Shown: positions 36,416 to 46,248, counted from the first letter of the stretch. The stretch: DNA of 64,000 nt from Streptomyces shenzhenensis (GCF_003688995.1 NZ_PENI01000025.1:87741-151740), one strand, 5' to 3'. Numbers and translations are program-made. Notes: generated by a model not told the origin, from the letters alone.

Positions 36416-37396
36416 TCAGCCGGCCGGCCGGAGCCGGGCCCGCAGCTCGGACGGCGAGGCGCCGAACGCCTCCGTGACCAGGCGGCGCAGCTGACGTGCG
36501 TCGCGGAAGCCGCACTGGGCCGCGACCGCCTCCACCGTCAGATCGGTGGCGGCCAGCAGGGTGCGGGCGCGCTCCAGGCGCAGCTGGCGCTGGTACGCGA
36601 GCGGTGTGATCCCGGTGGCCGTGGTGAAGGCCCGGGTCAGGCCGCGCGGGGACAGATGGGCCACCGCCGCGAGGTCGGTCAGGGTGTGTGCGGCGTCCAG
36701 GTGCTGCGCCAGGTGGTCCTGCACTCGGTGTACGGCGGGCCGGACATGGTCGCGGTAGCGCAGGAACGGGCTGATCTGCGCCGCGTCGCCGTCCCGCCGC
36801 AGATAGAGCACGAGTTCGCGGGCCACGGCGGCGACCAGTTCGGGACCGCGGTCGCGTTCGACGAGGGACAGCGCGAGGTCGATCCCGGCGGAGATGCCCG
36901 CGCTGGTACTGACCCGCCCGTCATGGACGTACAACGCCGCCTCGCGCACCCGCGCGGCCGGGTACCGCTCGCGCATCGCCGCGGTGAGCTGCCAGTGCGT
37001 CGTGCACGCCCGGCCGTCCAGCAGCCCCGCCTCGCCCAGGACGGCGGCGCCGCTGCACACCGCCGCCACCCGGGCGCCCGCGTCATGGGCGTCCCGCACC
37101 CAGCGCACCGCTGCTTCGGGCACCAGCCGGTCGGATGCGGTCAGCCTCGGCCCCGGGACCAGCACCAGATCGCCCGCCCCCGCCCGCGTCGCCGCCAGCC
37201 TCCCGAGGCCGGCCAGCTCCAGGCCCTGGGCCGAGCGCACCCCGTCGGTCTCCGCGACGTACTCCAGCCGGTAGCCGCCGCCCAGATGGGCGGCCGCGTC
37301 GAAGACCTGCACCGGACCGCCGAGATCCAGCAGGTTCACTTCGGGGAGCACCAGCACGACCACGCGCCCCGTGCCTCCGCTCGTCACATCACTCAC
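36416..37396 (-). CDS. GlxA-family AraC-type regulator (second copy type)
   Basis: This is a regulator of about 326 residues with an N-terminal DJ-1/PfpI domain (VLPEVNLLDLGGPVQVFDAA, elbow VCSGAAVLGEAGLLDGRACT) and a C-terminal AraC HTH pair (LSPRGLTRAFTTATGITPLA, FRDARQLRRLVTEAFGASPS). The start is uncertain because no ATG is available; GTG 37396 gives the usual short N-terminus. It is upstream of the membrane PfpI gene on the same strand and so its likely regulator. It differs clearly from the GlxA protein at 21348-22307, so they are not a recent duplication. Confidence 0.87.
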   Translation of the reverse strand: MSDVTSGGTGRVVVLVLPEVNLLDLGGPVQVFDAAAHLGGGYRLEYVAETDGVRSAQGLELAGLGRLAATRAGAGDLVLVPGPRLTASDRLVPEAAVRWVRDAHDAGARVAAVCSGAAVLGEAGLLDGRACTTHWQLTAAMRERYPAARVREAALYVHDGRVSTSAGISAGIDLALSLVERDRGPELVAAVARELVLYLRRDGDAAQISPFLRYRDHVRPAVHRVQDHLAQHLDAAHTLTDLAAVAHLSPRGLTRAFTTATGITPLAYQRQLRLERARTLLAATDLTVEAVAAQCGFRDARQLRRLVTEAFGASPSELRARLRPAG

Positions 37397-37481
37397 ACGG
37401 ACACGGTAGGCAACGGGCCGCGGACCGCGCGAGGGCGGGCAGCGTCGGAGAGCGGACGGATCAGGCACTCCTCCAGGACGG

Positions 37482-38327
37482 TCAGTCGACCAGGTTGTGT
37501 GCCGTGAAGCCCAGGAGACGGTGTGCCGCCGAGGTGTCCACCGGGGCCGCCCGGCCGGGCAGCGGGCGGCGGATCCGGGTGGTCGGATGATGGCGGCGCA
37601 GGAGTTCCTCCGTGGGCTGGGGGACGATGATGCGCGGCGCGCACACGTGGACGGCGTGGGCGCCGGGGCCGGGGACCTCCAGGGCCAGCACGGCGGCCCG
37701 GGCCGCGTCGTGGACCTCCAGATACGTCCACAGGTCCCGCGCCCCGGCCGCGGGGTCCCGGGCCAGGCGCGCCGCGTGCGCGCCCAGCCGCTCCTCGAAG
37801 CCGCCGACGAACGGGTAGCGAAGACAGACCACGCTCATGGCATGACGCCGCGCCATCATGGCCGCGGTCAGTTCGTCGGTCTGCTTGGCGAGGCCGTAGG
37901 CGTCCGCCACCTGGGACGGAAGCGCCTCGTCGACGGGGACATAGGCGGGGCTCGGCGCCGCCGCGCCGGTCCAGGGCAGCCCCGTGACACCCCACGAACT
38001 GGCGAGGGCGGCCTGCCGTACCCCGGCGCGGCCCGCTTCCTCCAGGACCGTGAAGGTGGCCTGCGTGTTCGCGGCGAAGACGTCCAGTGGGGTGTGGTGT
38101 TCGGGGGTGGGGACGGCGGCCAGGTGGATCACCGCGTCGGCACCGTCGAGGGCCGCCCGCACCGCCGTGGCGTCGGCCGCGTCCCCGGCGACCACGAGGC
38201 GCGCGGCGAGATCCCCCGGATCCTGAAGGACCAGGGCGTTCGCCTCGATGCCACGCTCGGCCAGCAGGGCGAGCACGGGGCGGCCGATCCGTCCGGCCGC
38301 CCCGGTCACCAGCACTCTCGTGACCAC
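37482..38327 (-). CDS. NAD-dependent epimerase/dehydratase-family SDR (uronate-dehydrogenase-like)
   Basis: This 281-residue extended SDR has VLVTGAAGRIGRPVLALL at the N-terminus, VIHLAAVPTPEHH after strand 4, catalytic Ser in LASSWGVTG and YGLAK (Tyr-Lys). Overall shape and length resemble uronate dehydrogenases or NAD-dependent sugar epimerases. GTG 38327 follows the stop of the FAD oxidoreductase with no gap, so it is the last gene of the sugar operon. It probably oxidises or epimerises the sugar released by the glycoside hydrolase. Substrate unknown. Confidence 0.85.
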   Translation of the reverse strand: MVTRVLVTGAAGRIGRPVLALLAERGIEANALVLQDPGDLAARLVVAGDAADATAVRAALDGADAVIHLAAVPTPEHHTPLDVFAANTQATFTVLEEAGRAGVRQAALASSWGVTGLPWTGAAAPSPAYVPVDEALPSQVADAYGLAKQTDELTAAMMARRHAMSVVCLRYPFVGGFEERLGAHAARLARDPAAGARDLWTYLEVHDAARAAVLALEVPGPGAHAVHVCAPRIIVPQPTEELLRRHHPTTRIRRPLPGRAAPVDTSAAHRLLGFTAHNLVD

Positions 38328-40568
38328 TCAGTGCTCCGGTGCGTAGGCCCGCAGGGCGACGACATGGGCGGACGCCGCGCCGTTGGTCGCTTCGACGACG
38401 AGACGGACGGCGGAGACGACGGACGGCCGCGGCAGCAGGTGTGTCCTGCGGCGGCGCCGGTTGCCGGTGACGCGGGTGAGCACCTGCCAGGTGCCGTCCG
38501 GCTGCCGGGACTCGACGCGGTAGTCGCACAGCAGTGTCGGCATCGTGTCGTGCGGGGTGCGGTGGTGGTGCAGGTTGATCAGGTCCTCGTTGACGTCGTC
38601 GTCGGCGAGGACGTCGATCCGGTGCAGCGGCACCGGTTCGGGCCAGTCGAGCCGGAGCCAGGCCGCGCCGCCGGTGTCGCGCAGCGGGCGGGAGACCCAC
38701 ATGTGCGGGCCCGCGTACGGGCGGGCGAAACCGTCGACCGCCTTCTCGGGGGCGTAGGCGGCCGTCGGTCCGTGGCGCAGGCAGTAGGTGCGGCGCGCGA
38801 GCCCACGTTCGGTCCACTCGCGCAGCGGCTGCGGCCGCTCGTCCTGCGGGCGCAGCGGGACCCGGGTCATGGAGAGGACCCCCGGGGTCGGGTGGGCGAC
38901 GGTGCGCAGGGCGAGCGCGTCGTCGGCGCGGACGAGGACGAAGGCGTTGCGCGGTGTGTCGGGCGACCAGTCGAGCCCCGTCTTCACCCACTGGGCCGCA
39001 CCGGCCGCGACGGGCACCGTGACGGAGGTGACGAGTTCACGCGGCACATAGTTCTGGCCGAGGACCGGGTCGTACAGCTCGACGACGAGTTCGGTGTCAC
39101 GGGCGGCGTCGACGAGCAGTTCGAGCCCGCCGATGCGGGGGTCGGCCGGCAGCACGAGGCCGGCGTCGGCGGTGAGCGGCCATGCCTCGGTCGGCTCGTC
39201 GGTGCCGATGTCGAGGGCGGTGAGGGTGCTGGAGGCCGTGACCGTGGCGTGCGGGGCCAGATCGGTCGGGTCGTCGGCGGGGATCCCCATGAGGGACGCG
39301 TCCTCGCGCAGCAGCGTGCGCTGCAACTCCCGTACGTCGAGGGCGCGGGGCGTGACGCCGTGCGCGGCGCACAGGGCCGCGGCCGTGCCCGCCGCCTGCC
39401 CGATCGTCGCGCAGGTCGCCATGACACGGGTCGAGCCGAACGCGACATGGCTCGCGGAGATGTTGCGCCCGGCGAAGAGCAGATTGCCGGTGTTCACCGA
39501 GTACAGGCTGCGGTACGGGATGTGGTAGACGCCGTCCGCGTAGCGCTGCCTGGCGGCCGACTCGGCGGCGTACATGCCCTGCGGGGGATGCAGATCGATG
39601 GACCAGCCGCCGAACGCGACCCGGTCGGCGAACTCGGTCTGGCCGAGGATGTCGCCCTGGTGCAGCACGTAGTCCCCGAGGAAGCGGCGGTACTCGCGCT
39701 TGCCGGGGACCGAGCCCACCCACTCCAGGGTCATGGTGTCCGCGTCGAACTCGCCCGAGTTCTTGATGTGGTCCCAGATGCCGTGGATCACCGACCACAG
39801 CTCGTCGCGGATGCGTTCGTTCTCGTGGACCGTGTCGAGCTCCCCGCCGAACTCGATCCACCAGTACGCGCATCCGTTGTCCGCGGCCTTGATGATGCGG
39901 CGCTGCGGAATGGAGGCCGTGCTGATGTCCTTCGCGAAGTCCGGCGGCACGTACTTGACGGGGTGTCCGGCGTCCTTGGTGTAGAAGAGGAGCGTCGAGC
40001 CCAGGGTGATGTCGTCGGCGACGTCGGGTGCCCAGGACTCGCCGTACTCCGCGCGGGCTTCACGGCCGATGCGGTGCCGGGCCCCGGCGAGGGCGCCGAT
40101 CAGGCCGTCGCCGGTGCAGTCGAGGAACAGGCCTGACTCGAACCGGATCAGCCGTTCGGAGCCCATCGTCCAGCCGGTGACGGCGGTGATGGTCCGGGCG
40201 TCGTCGGGGCCGTGCGCCTCGACCTCGCGGACGTCGGTGTTGAGGTGGAGCGTCAGGTTCGGTTCGGCGCGCACGGCGTCCAGGACGACTGCGTCCCAGT
40301 AGTAGGGGTTGCCGTCCGGATTGCGGAACTGGTTCTCGACGAACAACTCGCCCATGATGCCGCCCTCGCGGGCATGACGGTTGTGGCCGTGCCCGGTGGC
40401 GCCGCACACCCAGACGCGCACCTCACTGCTCGAATTGCCGCCGAGCACCGGTCTGTTGGTGACGAGTGCCACGCTGCGTCCCAGCCGGGCGGCGGCGATG
40501 GCGGCACAGACACCTGCCAGGCCGCCGCCGATCACGGTGATGTCATGGCGGGCGGTTTCGTTCCTCAT
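38328..40568 (-). CDS. Large FAD-dependent oxidoreductase (PF12831 type) with discoidin-like C-terminus
   Basis: This 746-residue flavoprotein opens with ITVIGGGLAGVCAAIAAARL and NRPVLGGNSSSEVRVWVCGA, the FAD_oxidored (PF12831) signature, and later has LFLDCTGDGLIGALAGA and LLFAGRNISASHVAFGSTRV. The C-terminal 250 residues are beta-rich and contain EKAVDGFARPY and WLRLDWPEPVPLHRIDVLAD, the pattern of F5/8-type C (discoidin) carbohydrate-binding domains. There is no signal peptide, so it is cytoplasmic. ATG 40568 has GAGGGAGAGG upstream. Its position between a glycoside hydrolase and an SDR suggests oxidation of an imported oligosaccharide or released sugar; the reaction is unknown. Confidence 0.85.
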   Translation of the reverse strand: MRNETARHDITVIGGGLAGVCAAIAAARLGRSVALVTNRPVLGGNSSSEVRVWVCGATGHGHNRHAREGGIMGELFVENQFRNPDGNPYYWDAVVLDAVRAEPNLTLHLNTDVREVEAHGPDDARTITAVTGWTMGSERLIRFESGLFLDCTGDGLIGALAGARHRIGREARAEYGESWAPDVADDITLGSTLLFYTKDAGHPVKYVPPDFAKDISTASIPQRRIIKAADNGCAYWWIEFGGELDTVHENERIRDELWSVIHGIWDHIKNSGEFDADTMTLEWVGSVPGKREYRRFLGDYVLHQGDILGQTEFADRVAFGGWSIDLHPPQGMYAAESAARQRYADGVYHIPYRSLYSVNTGNLLFAGRNISASHVAFGSTRVMATCATIGQAAGTAAALCAAHGVTPRALDVRELQRTLLREDASLMGIPADDPTDLAPHATVTASSTLTALDIGTDEPTEAWPLTADAGLVLPADPRIGGLELLVDAARDTELVVELYDPVLGQNYVPRELVTSVTVPVAAGAAQWVKTGLDWSPDTPRNAFVLVRADDALALRTVAHPTPGVLSMTRVPLRPQDERPQPLREWTERGLARRTYCLRHGPTAAYAPEKAVDGFARPYAGPHMWVSRPLRDTGGAAWLRLDWPEPVPLHRIDVLADDDVNEDLINLHHHRTPHDTMPTLLCDYRVESRQPDGTWQVLTRVTGNRRRRRTHLLPRPSVVSAVRLVVEATNGAASAHVVALRAYAPEH

Positions 40569-40606
40569 GGCCTCTCCCTCGTGAGCTGCGTGAACTGCCG
40601 CATGGG

Positions 40607-42904
40607 CTACTTCCAGTCGGGGTTGGCCGCGAGGCCGTGGTAGACGCGGGGCGCACCGTCGAGCGTGAGCGTGACCTTGCCGCCGGCGGCGGTGAGCGTG
40701 CGCCGTCGCCCGATGCAGTCGACCTCGGTGACGGTGCCCTGCACGGTGCCCGAGTGCGCCACCACGTCCGTCTTGGTGGGCCAGGGGTCGATCCAGGGTT
40801 CGGGGGTGGCGTACCACGGGTCGTCGGTGTGGTCGGCGTTGAGGAGGTATCCGTCCTTGCGGCTCCAGAGGATCGAGACCGGTCCGTCGGGGGTGGTGAA
40901 CAGCAGCCCCTTGATGTCGGCGTCGGCGAAGGCGAGGTGCCGTACGAAGGTGGCCCGGTCCAGGACGCGGGCGGCGGTCGCGTAGGCGAGCAGCGACGGC
41001 TTGGCGCTCGTGTCGCGGTTCATCAGGCCGTAGTGGTACTCGGGGTTGTCGGGGTCGGCCTCCTGCGGGTGGTGGAGGGTGGAGTCGTGCAGCTGGTACC
41101 AGTTGACGCCGCGCACCCCCTCCGCCTTGGCGAGGGCGAGGGTGAGCAGGACGTTCTCGGCGGCGTGCCGGTAGGTGTCGGTCCACCACGCGTTGGGCCG
41201 GGTAGCGGCGTAGGCCTCCGTGAGCCAGATCTCCTTGTCGCCACCGTACTCCTGGACGATCTGCCGGGCCTTGCGCAGGGCGCCGAGGAAGTTCCAGTAG
41301 GTGCCGTTCGACCCGAGGGTCCACTCCTCGGGCGGCGGCGCGTAGTCGGGGGTGAAGTTGCCGCGGCCCGGGTGGAAGGCGAAGGCGTCGATGAGGTCCC
41401 AGCCGCCGGCGGCCCGGAAGTTCTCGGTCCACACGTGGTCCATGCCGCCCAGGCCCGCGTTCATGACCTTCATCGACGAGCCCGCTGCGGTGAGCCGGTC
41501 GGTGACCTGACGCAGGCCGTCCCGTACATACGCATCGGCGCCCCGGCCCGACATCCAGGGCTGGTTGACCTCGTTGGCGACCTCGAAGCAGGCGGCGCCG
41601 GCGGCCAGTGCCCGGGCCACGTTGGTGTCGGCCCAGGCGGCGATCTGCTCCGCGGTACCGCCGACGGGGATGCCGCTCAGCTCGACGTTGTGGGCGATCC
41701 CGGCGGCGTCCAGGGCCGCGACGGGGAGACCGGGAGCGCCGTCGTAGGCGATCCGGATCCACCGGACACCGAGCGTCCTGAGCAGCCCGAGCACCGCGTC
41801 CTCACTGGGCTCCAGGAGCCAGGGGTAGTTGGCGATGCCGAACATGGAGTCGGCGCCGGCCCGGTAGCCGAACGGAGGGAGCACGGACAGGTTGGTGCGC
41901 GCCAGAGCCGTGTCGTCGCCCGCGACGGCCTGTACCTCCGTGAAGACGATGCCCTGGCCGGGAGCGGTGACGGCGAAGGACGGCTGCCAGGCGGCGCCCG
42001 CCGCGAGCGTCCGGGAGACGGTGCCGCCGGCGACCTCGGTGCCGGAGAAGTCGCGGGCCCACCAGCGCACGGTGACCGGCTTCGCCGCCGGGCCGCCGTT
42101 GACGACCTCGGCGTTGAGCGTCATGGTCTGCCCGGCCGTCTCGTACAGGTTGAAGGGCTGGTCGGTCCATACGTCGACGCTCAGCGGACGGCCCTGCGCG
42201 AGTGCCCCGGCGCTCCGTGGCCGCAGGTCGCCCAGGACGAGATCGGCCTCGGTGACGGCCGTGCCGGAGCCGGTCGCGGTGCCGGGGGAGTGGACCCAGG
42301 TGGCGTTGGTGTACGCCGGGTCGGTCGACGGCAGACAGAAGAATCCGCGCAGGCCCGTCCAGTTCTCGACGTAGGCGCCGCCCGCGTCGGTCTCGTAGGG
42401 GATGCCGCCGCGCGGGTCGCGCAGCCAGGTGGTGAGCGCCTCGTACGACTCCGCCCGGCTCGCCCCGTACACGGTGCGGGCGAACATGAATCCCGTGGGG
42501 GTGAGCGTCGGCGATCCGCTGACCTCCCAGCGCAGATGGGCCCGGTGCGCGGTGACGTCGAAGACGCCGCGCACCGCGACGCCGGGGGCTGCGCCGCCCA
42601 TGGTGTAGTCGACCTGGATCGCGGGCCGGCCGTCGGGCAGCGTGATCTGCGTGGGGGTGCCGCCGAAGGTGCGCTGCTGGCCCAGCACCGAGTCCTTGAT
42701 CATGAAGTGCGGGAGCAGGACGCGGTCCGCTCCGGTGCCGTCCTGGACGAGCACGCTGCCGTCCGTGCGGCCGGTCAGGGTGATCCCGTCGGCGCCGATG
42801 GTGACGGCGTCGGCCGCGTGGGCGGCGGTGGCCGGCAGGAAGGCGGCTCCGGTGGCCAGGGCGGTGCCCTGGATGAATCTGCGGCGGGGCAGGGGTGACG
42901 ACAT
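40607..42904 (-). CDS. Tat-exported clan-A-type glycoside hydrolase
   Basis: This 765-residue exported protein has a twin-arginine signal (RRRFIQGTALATGAAFLPAT, cut near AHAAD). A beta-sandwich N-terminal region spans about 35-340. A (beta/alpha)8 barrel follows, with acid/base candidate Glu445 in FEVANEVNQPW and nucleophile candidate Glu563 in EIWLTEAYA; this N-E and later E pair is the hallmark of clan GH-A (GH39/GH5-like). A C-terminal beta domain closes it. It is encoded after the two permease genes (52-bp gap) and before the FAD oxidoreductase. It likely cuts a plant or microbial glycoside outside the cell for import by the adjacent ABC system. The exact GH family cannot be fixed by eye. 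Confidence 0.85.
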   Translation of the reverse strand: MSSPLPRRRFIQGTALATGAAFLPATAAHAADAVTIGADGITLTGRTDGSVLVQDGTGADRVLLPHFMIKDSVLGQQRTFGGTPTQITLPDGRPAIQVDYTMGGAAPGVAVRGVFDVTAHRAHLRWEVSGSPTLTPTGFMFARTVYGASRAESYEALTTWLRDPRGGIPYETDAGGAYVENWTGLRGFFCLPSTDPAYTNATWVHSPGTATGSGTAVTEADLVLGDLRPRSAGALAQGRPLSVDVWTDQPFNLYETAGQTMTLNAEVVNGGPAAKPVTVRWWARDFSGTEVAGGTVSRTLAAGAAWQPSFAVTAPGQGIVFTEVQAVAGDDTALARTNLSVLPPFGYRAGADSMFGIANYPWLLEPSEDAVLGLLRTLGVRWIRIAYDGAPGLPVAALDAAGIAHNVELSGIPVGGTAEQIAAWADTNVARALAAGAACFEVANEVNQPWMSGRGADAYVRDGLRQVTDRLTAAGSSMKVMNAGLGGMDHVWTENFRAAGGWDLIDAFAFHPGRGNFTPDYAPPPEEWTLGSNGTYWNFLGALRKARQIVQEYGGDKEIWLTEAYAATRPNAWWTDTYRHAAENVLLTLALAKAEGVRGVNWYQLHDSTLHHPQEADPDNPEYHYGLMNRDTSAKPSLLAYATAARVLDRATFVRHLAFADADIKGLLFTTPDGPVSILWSRKDGYLLNADHTDDPWYATPEPWIDPWPTKTDVVAHSGTVQGTVTEVDCIGRRRTLTAAGGKVTLTLDGAPRVYHGLAANPDWK

Positions 42905-42956
42905 GACGGTCCCTTCTCTTGTCCCGAAGAGGAAGGTGCGGATGGGCGGGGGCGGT

Positions 42957-43835
42957 TCAGCCCTTGACGCCGGTGAAGCCGAGCCCGGCGACGAGGTACT
43001 TCTGGCAGACGACGAAGACCAGGACGGGCGGTGCGACGGCCAGCACCATGGCGGCGATGAGCTGGTCCTGGGGCGCCTGGGTGGCGAGTTGGGCCAGGGC
43101 CACGCTGATCGGCTGCTTCTCCGGGTCCGTCAGGGCGACCAGGGGCCAGATGAAGTCCTTCCAGCTGTGCATGATCGCCAGAAGGCTGATCACGGCGAGC
43201 ACCGGACGGCTCATCGGCAGCACGATCCTCGTCAGCAGCTGGCGGGTGCTCGCTCCGTCGACGCGTGCCGCGTCGAACAGCTCCCTGGGGAGCGCGTCGA
43301 AGAACTGCTTGGCGAGCAGTACGGTGAAGGCGTTGGTGCCGGCCGGCAACCAGATCGCCCAGTAGGTGTCGCCCAGGTTGAGATGCAGGAACGGCAGATC
43401 GGTGACGGTGACGAACAGGCTGACCATGTTCACCGTGTACGGCACGAACATGGTGGCGAGGACGGCCCCGTAGACGACCCTGCCGAACCGCGGCCGGAGC
43501 ACGGAGAGCGCGAAGCCCGCCGTCGCCGAGACGAAGAGCTGCACGAACCACGAACCGCCCACGATCAGACAGGTGTTGAGCAGATAGCGGCCCACCCCGA
43601 GGTCGTGGTAGGCCGTCGCGAAGTTGCCGGTCAGCGGGCGGTCGGGCCACAGGGCCAGCGGGTGTGTGGTCAGCTCGGAGGGCGGGGTCACGGCGCCCTT
43701 GACCATCCAGTACAGCGGTCCGACGCCGATCAGCAGCAGGACCAGCAGGGTGAGGACGTGCACCGAGCGGACCGCCGCGCGGACGCCCGGCCGCCGGCGG
43801 TCATGGGCGGAGACGAAGGTGGTCAGCGCGGTCAT
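42957..43835 (-). CDS. Carbohydrate ABC transporter permease, MalG type
   Basis: This 292-residue inner-membrane permease has six helices. The EAA loop is present as LPRELFDAARVDGASTRQLL followed by RIVLPMSRPVLAVI, and the MalG-type WPLVAL lies in helix 5. ATG 43835 overlaps the upstream permease stop (ATGA). It forms a heterodimer with the 43832-44782 product and works with the lipoprotein at 44790. No ATPase is encoded here; Streptomyces usually shares one multi-sugar ATPase (MsiK) among such systems. Confidence 0.92.
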   Translation of the reverse strand: MTALTTFVSAHDRRRPGVRAAVRSVHVLTLLVLLLIGVGPLYWMVKGAVTPPSELTTHPLALWPDRPLTGNFATAYHDLGVGRYLLNTCLIVGGSWFVQLFVSATAGFALSVLRPRFGRVVYGAVLATMFVPYTVNMVSLFVTVTDLPFLHLNLGDTYWAIWLPAGTNAFTVLLAKQFFDALPRELFDAARVDGASTRQLLTRIVLPMSRPVLAVISLLAIMHSWKDFIWPLVALTDPEKQPISVALAQLATQAPQDQLIAAMVLAVAPPVLVFVVCQKYLVAGLGFTGVKG

Positions 43836-44782
43836 GACGAACTCCAGGTGCGGGTGACCCGCAGATAGACCGCGGAGAGCAGGGCCAGGACGATCACCAT
43901 CAGGCAGGACAGCGCGGCGGCCTGCCCGTAGGCGCCGTCCTGGAAGGCATAACGGAAGATCAGCAACAGCACGGTCAGGGTGGCGCTCTCCGGGCCGCCG
44001 CCGGTGAACACATACGGCTCGGTGAACACCTGCACGGTGTTGAGCAGTTGGACGAGCAGCAACAGTCCGATCACGGACCGCAGTTGCGGCAGCAGCACAT
44101 GCCAGACGCGGCGCCGGACGCCCGCTCCGTCCACCTCGGCGGCCTCGTACAGCTCGCCGGGGATGCCGACCATCGCCGCCAGATAGATGAGCACGGCACC
44201 GCCCATGCCGGCCCAGGTCGCCTCCAGCACCAGGGAGAGCATGGCGCTGCCCGAGGACTCCAGCCAGGAGTACGGGCCGAGTCCGACCAGGCCGAGGGCG
44301 CTGTTGAACAGGCCGCTGCCCGGGTCGTAGAACCATTTCCACAGCAGGATGGCCACCACGGGCGGGATCACCACCGGCAGATAGACCAGGAAGCGGTACA
44401 CGCCCGCGCCGCGCCGCACCGTGGAGATGACCGCGGCCAGCAGCAGCGGCGCGGGAAAGCCGATCAGCACGGCCAGGGCGACGAACAGCAGCGTGTTGCC
44501 GACGGCGGTGGTGAGCAGCGGATCGGCGAACAGGGAACGGAAGTTGTCGAGCCCGACCCAGGTGGGCGGGTCGGTCAGGTTGGTCCGCTGGAAACTGATC
44601 AGCAGACCGCGCAGGATCGGCCACCAGGCGAAGAACCCGAAGACGAGCAGCGCCGGGACGAGGAAGGCCCACGCCGTGAGCTGGCCGCGGACGGCCCTGC
44701 CGCGCCGGCGCCGGGCGGGCCCGGCGGGGGACTCCTTCGAGACGGCCGCCGCACGCGTCGGCTCCGTGGCGAGCAGGCTCAT
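43832..44782 (-). CDS. Carbohydrate ABC transporter permease, MalF/UgpA type
   Basis: This 316-residue permease has six helices (first: TAWAFLVPALLVFGFFAWWP) and the EAA loop IPGELYEAAEVDGAGVRRRV followed by WHVLLPQLR. The long basic N-terminus is cytoplasmic. ATG 44782 lies seven bases after the stop of the binding-protein gene and its own stop overlaps the MalG-type start, so the three are co-translated. It imports the sugar bound by the adjacent lipoprotein. Confidence 0.92.
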   Translation of the reverse strand: MSLLATEPTRAAAVSKESPAGPARRRRGRAVRGQLTAWAFLVPALLVFGFFAWWPILRGLLISFQRTNLTDPPTWVGLDNFRSLFADPLLTTAVGNTLLFVALAVLIGFPAPLLLAAVISTVRRGAGVYRFLVYLPVVIPPVVAILLWKWFYDPGSGLFNSALGLVGLGPYSWLESSGSAMLSLVLEATWAGMGGAVLIYLAAMVGIPGELYEAAEVDGAGVRRRVWHVLLPQLRSVIGLLLLVQLLNTVQVFTEPYVFTGGGPESATLTVLLLIFRYAFQDGAYGQAAALSCLMVIVLALLSAVYLRVTRTWSSS

Positions 44783-44789
44783 GGCGTAC

Positions 44790-46175
44790 CTACTTCTGGT
44801 CCGCTGCGAGCTTGGCGTTGACGTCCTTCTCGGCGGCGGCCAGCAGGGCGTCGATCTTCGCGTCGCGCTTGGTCAGCACGGCCTGGACGACCGAGTCGAG
44901 GGCGGTGTAGAGCCGCTGCGCCTGGTAGGGCGGTTCCGCCTTGAGGTCGAGGCCGGCGAGTCCCTCGGTGTACGGCTCGAAGTGCTCCGTCCTGACGTTC
45001 GCATAGGGCTTGATCGCGGCGTCGATGCGGGCCTGCCGCGCGGCGTCGAACACCGGGAGGGTCGGCACGCCGACGGCGGACTTGGGGTCCTCGGCCAGCG
45101 ACTTGGCCTGCTGCGCGGCGGCCGTCGTGCTGTACTGCGGCTGCGCGTAGGCGAAGGTCAGCCACTTCACGGCGGCCGCGGCGTGCCGTGCGTCGGCCGA
45201 CTTGGGGACCAGGTAGACATCGCCGCCGGTCAGGGTGGCGTTGCCGCCCGACTGGGGCATCGCGGCGACGCCGAACGCGTCCGTGTCCGCCATGCCGAAC
45301 TGCATCTTGGCGAGCCGGTAGGTGCCCGGGCTGCCCATGAACATGCCCACCTGGCCCGCCGCGAACTGCTTGATGACGTCGTTCTGGTTGTTGAGCTGGC
45401 TGCGCCCCATGGAGTCGTCCTTCCAGCGCATGTCCTTGAGCAGCCGCAGCGCCTTCTTGGTCGGCTCGCCCGTGAAGGTGGCGGCATATGTGCCGTTCTC
45501 CAGCTTCTCCAGGTCGCCGCCGAAGGCGTAGGTCAGCATGGTCAGTTGCCAGCCGCCCTGGTTGTCCTTGGACTCGTGGACAAAGCCGGCCCTGCCGGTC
45601 CGCTCGCTGATCCGCTTGGCCGCGGCACGGACCTCGTCCCAGGTCGTCGGCGGGCTGTCGGGGTCGAGACCGGCCTTCTCGAACAGCTCACGGTTGTAGA
45701 CGAGGCCCTGGGCGTACGGGTACTGAGGTACGCCGTACACCTCTCCGTCGCCGCTGCTGAGCTGCTTGATGACCTGGGGGTTGAACTCCTTGAAGTGGTC
45801 CCACTTCTGGAGCTGACCGGTGATGGGCTGCACCTGGCCCTGCTGGATCAGCCGCTGCGGCTCGGTCAGCGGGACCTTGATGACGTCCTCCACGTTGCCG
45901 CCCGAGAGCTTGGCGGAGAACGTTAGCGGATCGAAGACCGTGGTCGAACCCTTCACCATGATACCGGGGTTCGCCTTCTCGAACTCGGCGACCTGCTTCT
46001 TGAACAGCGCGAGGGCCGGCTTCTCCGTGGCCGGCGGCATGCCCTGCACCCGGAGCACCAGGTCCCCGTCCGATGACGCCTTGCTCGGAGTGAGGGCGGA
46101 ACAGCCGGTGAGGGGCAGGGCCACGGCCGCGGCCAGAGAGCCTGTGAGGGCGACACGGCGGGGTATTCGGGGCAT
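44790..46175 (-). CDS. Extracellular sugar-binding lipoprotein of the ABC system
   Basis: This 461-residue solute-binding lipoprotein has signal peptide and lipobox (LPLTGC). The mature part follows the SBP_bac_1 pattern: LALFKKQVAEFEKANPGIMV near the start, GVPQYPYAQGLVYNRELFEK, PPTTWDEVRAAAKRI, and GGDVYLVPKSADARHAAAAV. It delivers an oligosaccharide to the two permeases. It is the first structural gene of the minus-strand sugar operon. The LacI gene lies 134 bp upstream on the same strand. Confidence 0.92.
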   Translation of the reverse strand: MPRIPRRVALTGSLAAAVALPLTGCSALTPSKASSDGDLVLRVQGMPPATEKPALALFKKQVAEFEKANPGIMVKGSTTVFDPLTFSAKLSGGNVEDVIKVPLTEPQRLIQQGQVQPITGQLQKWDHFKEFNPQVIKQLSSGDGEVYGVPQYPYAQGLVYNRELFEKAGLDPDSPPTTWDEVRAAAKRISERTGRAGFVHESKDNQGGWQLTMLTYAFGGDLEKLENGTYAATFTGEPTKKALRLLKDMRWKDDSMGRSQLNNQNDVIKQFAAGQVGMFMGSPGTYRLAKMQFGMADTDAFGVAAMPQSGGNATLTGGDVYLVPKSADARHAAAAVKWLTFAYAQPQYSTTAAAQQAKSLAEDPKSAVGVPTLPVFDAARQARIDAAIKPYANVRTEHFEPYTEGLAGLDLKAEPPYQAQRLYTALDSVVQAVLTKRDAKIDALLAAAEKDVNAKLAADQK

Positions 46176-46248
46176 AGCGACTCCAGAGAGGGCGGGGTGG
46201 ACTCGTGGGGGTGCCTTGGGGGGTGTGGTGGGGCTTTGAAGGAGGGGT

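Noticed and set aside
40637..42898. Plus-strand open frame over the glycoside hydrolase
   Set aside because: The minus-strand frame has a Tat signal and both catalytic Glu motifs; the plus frame is a GC artefact.
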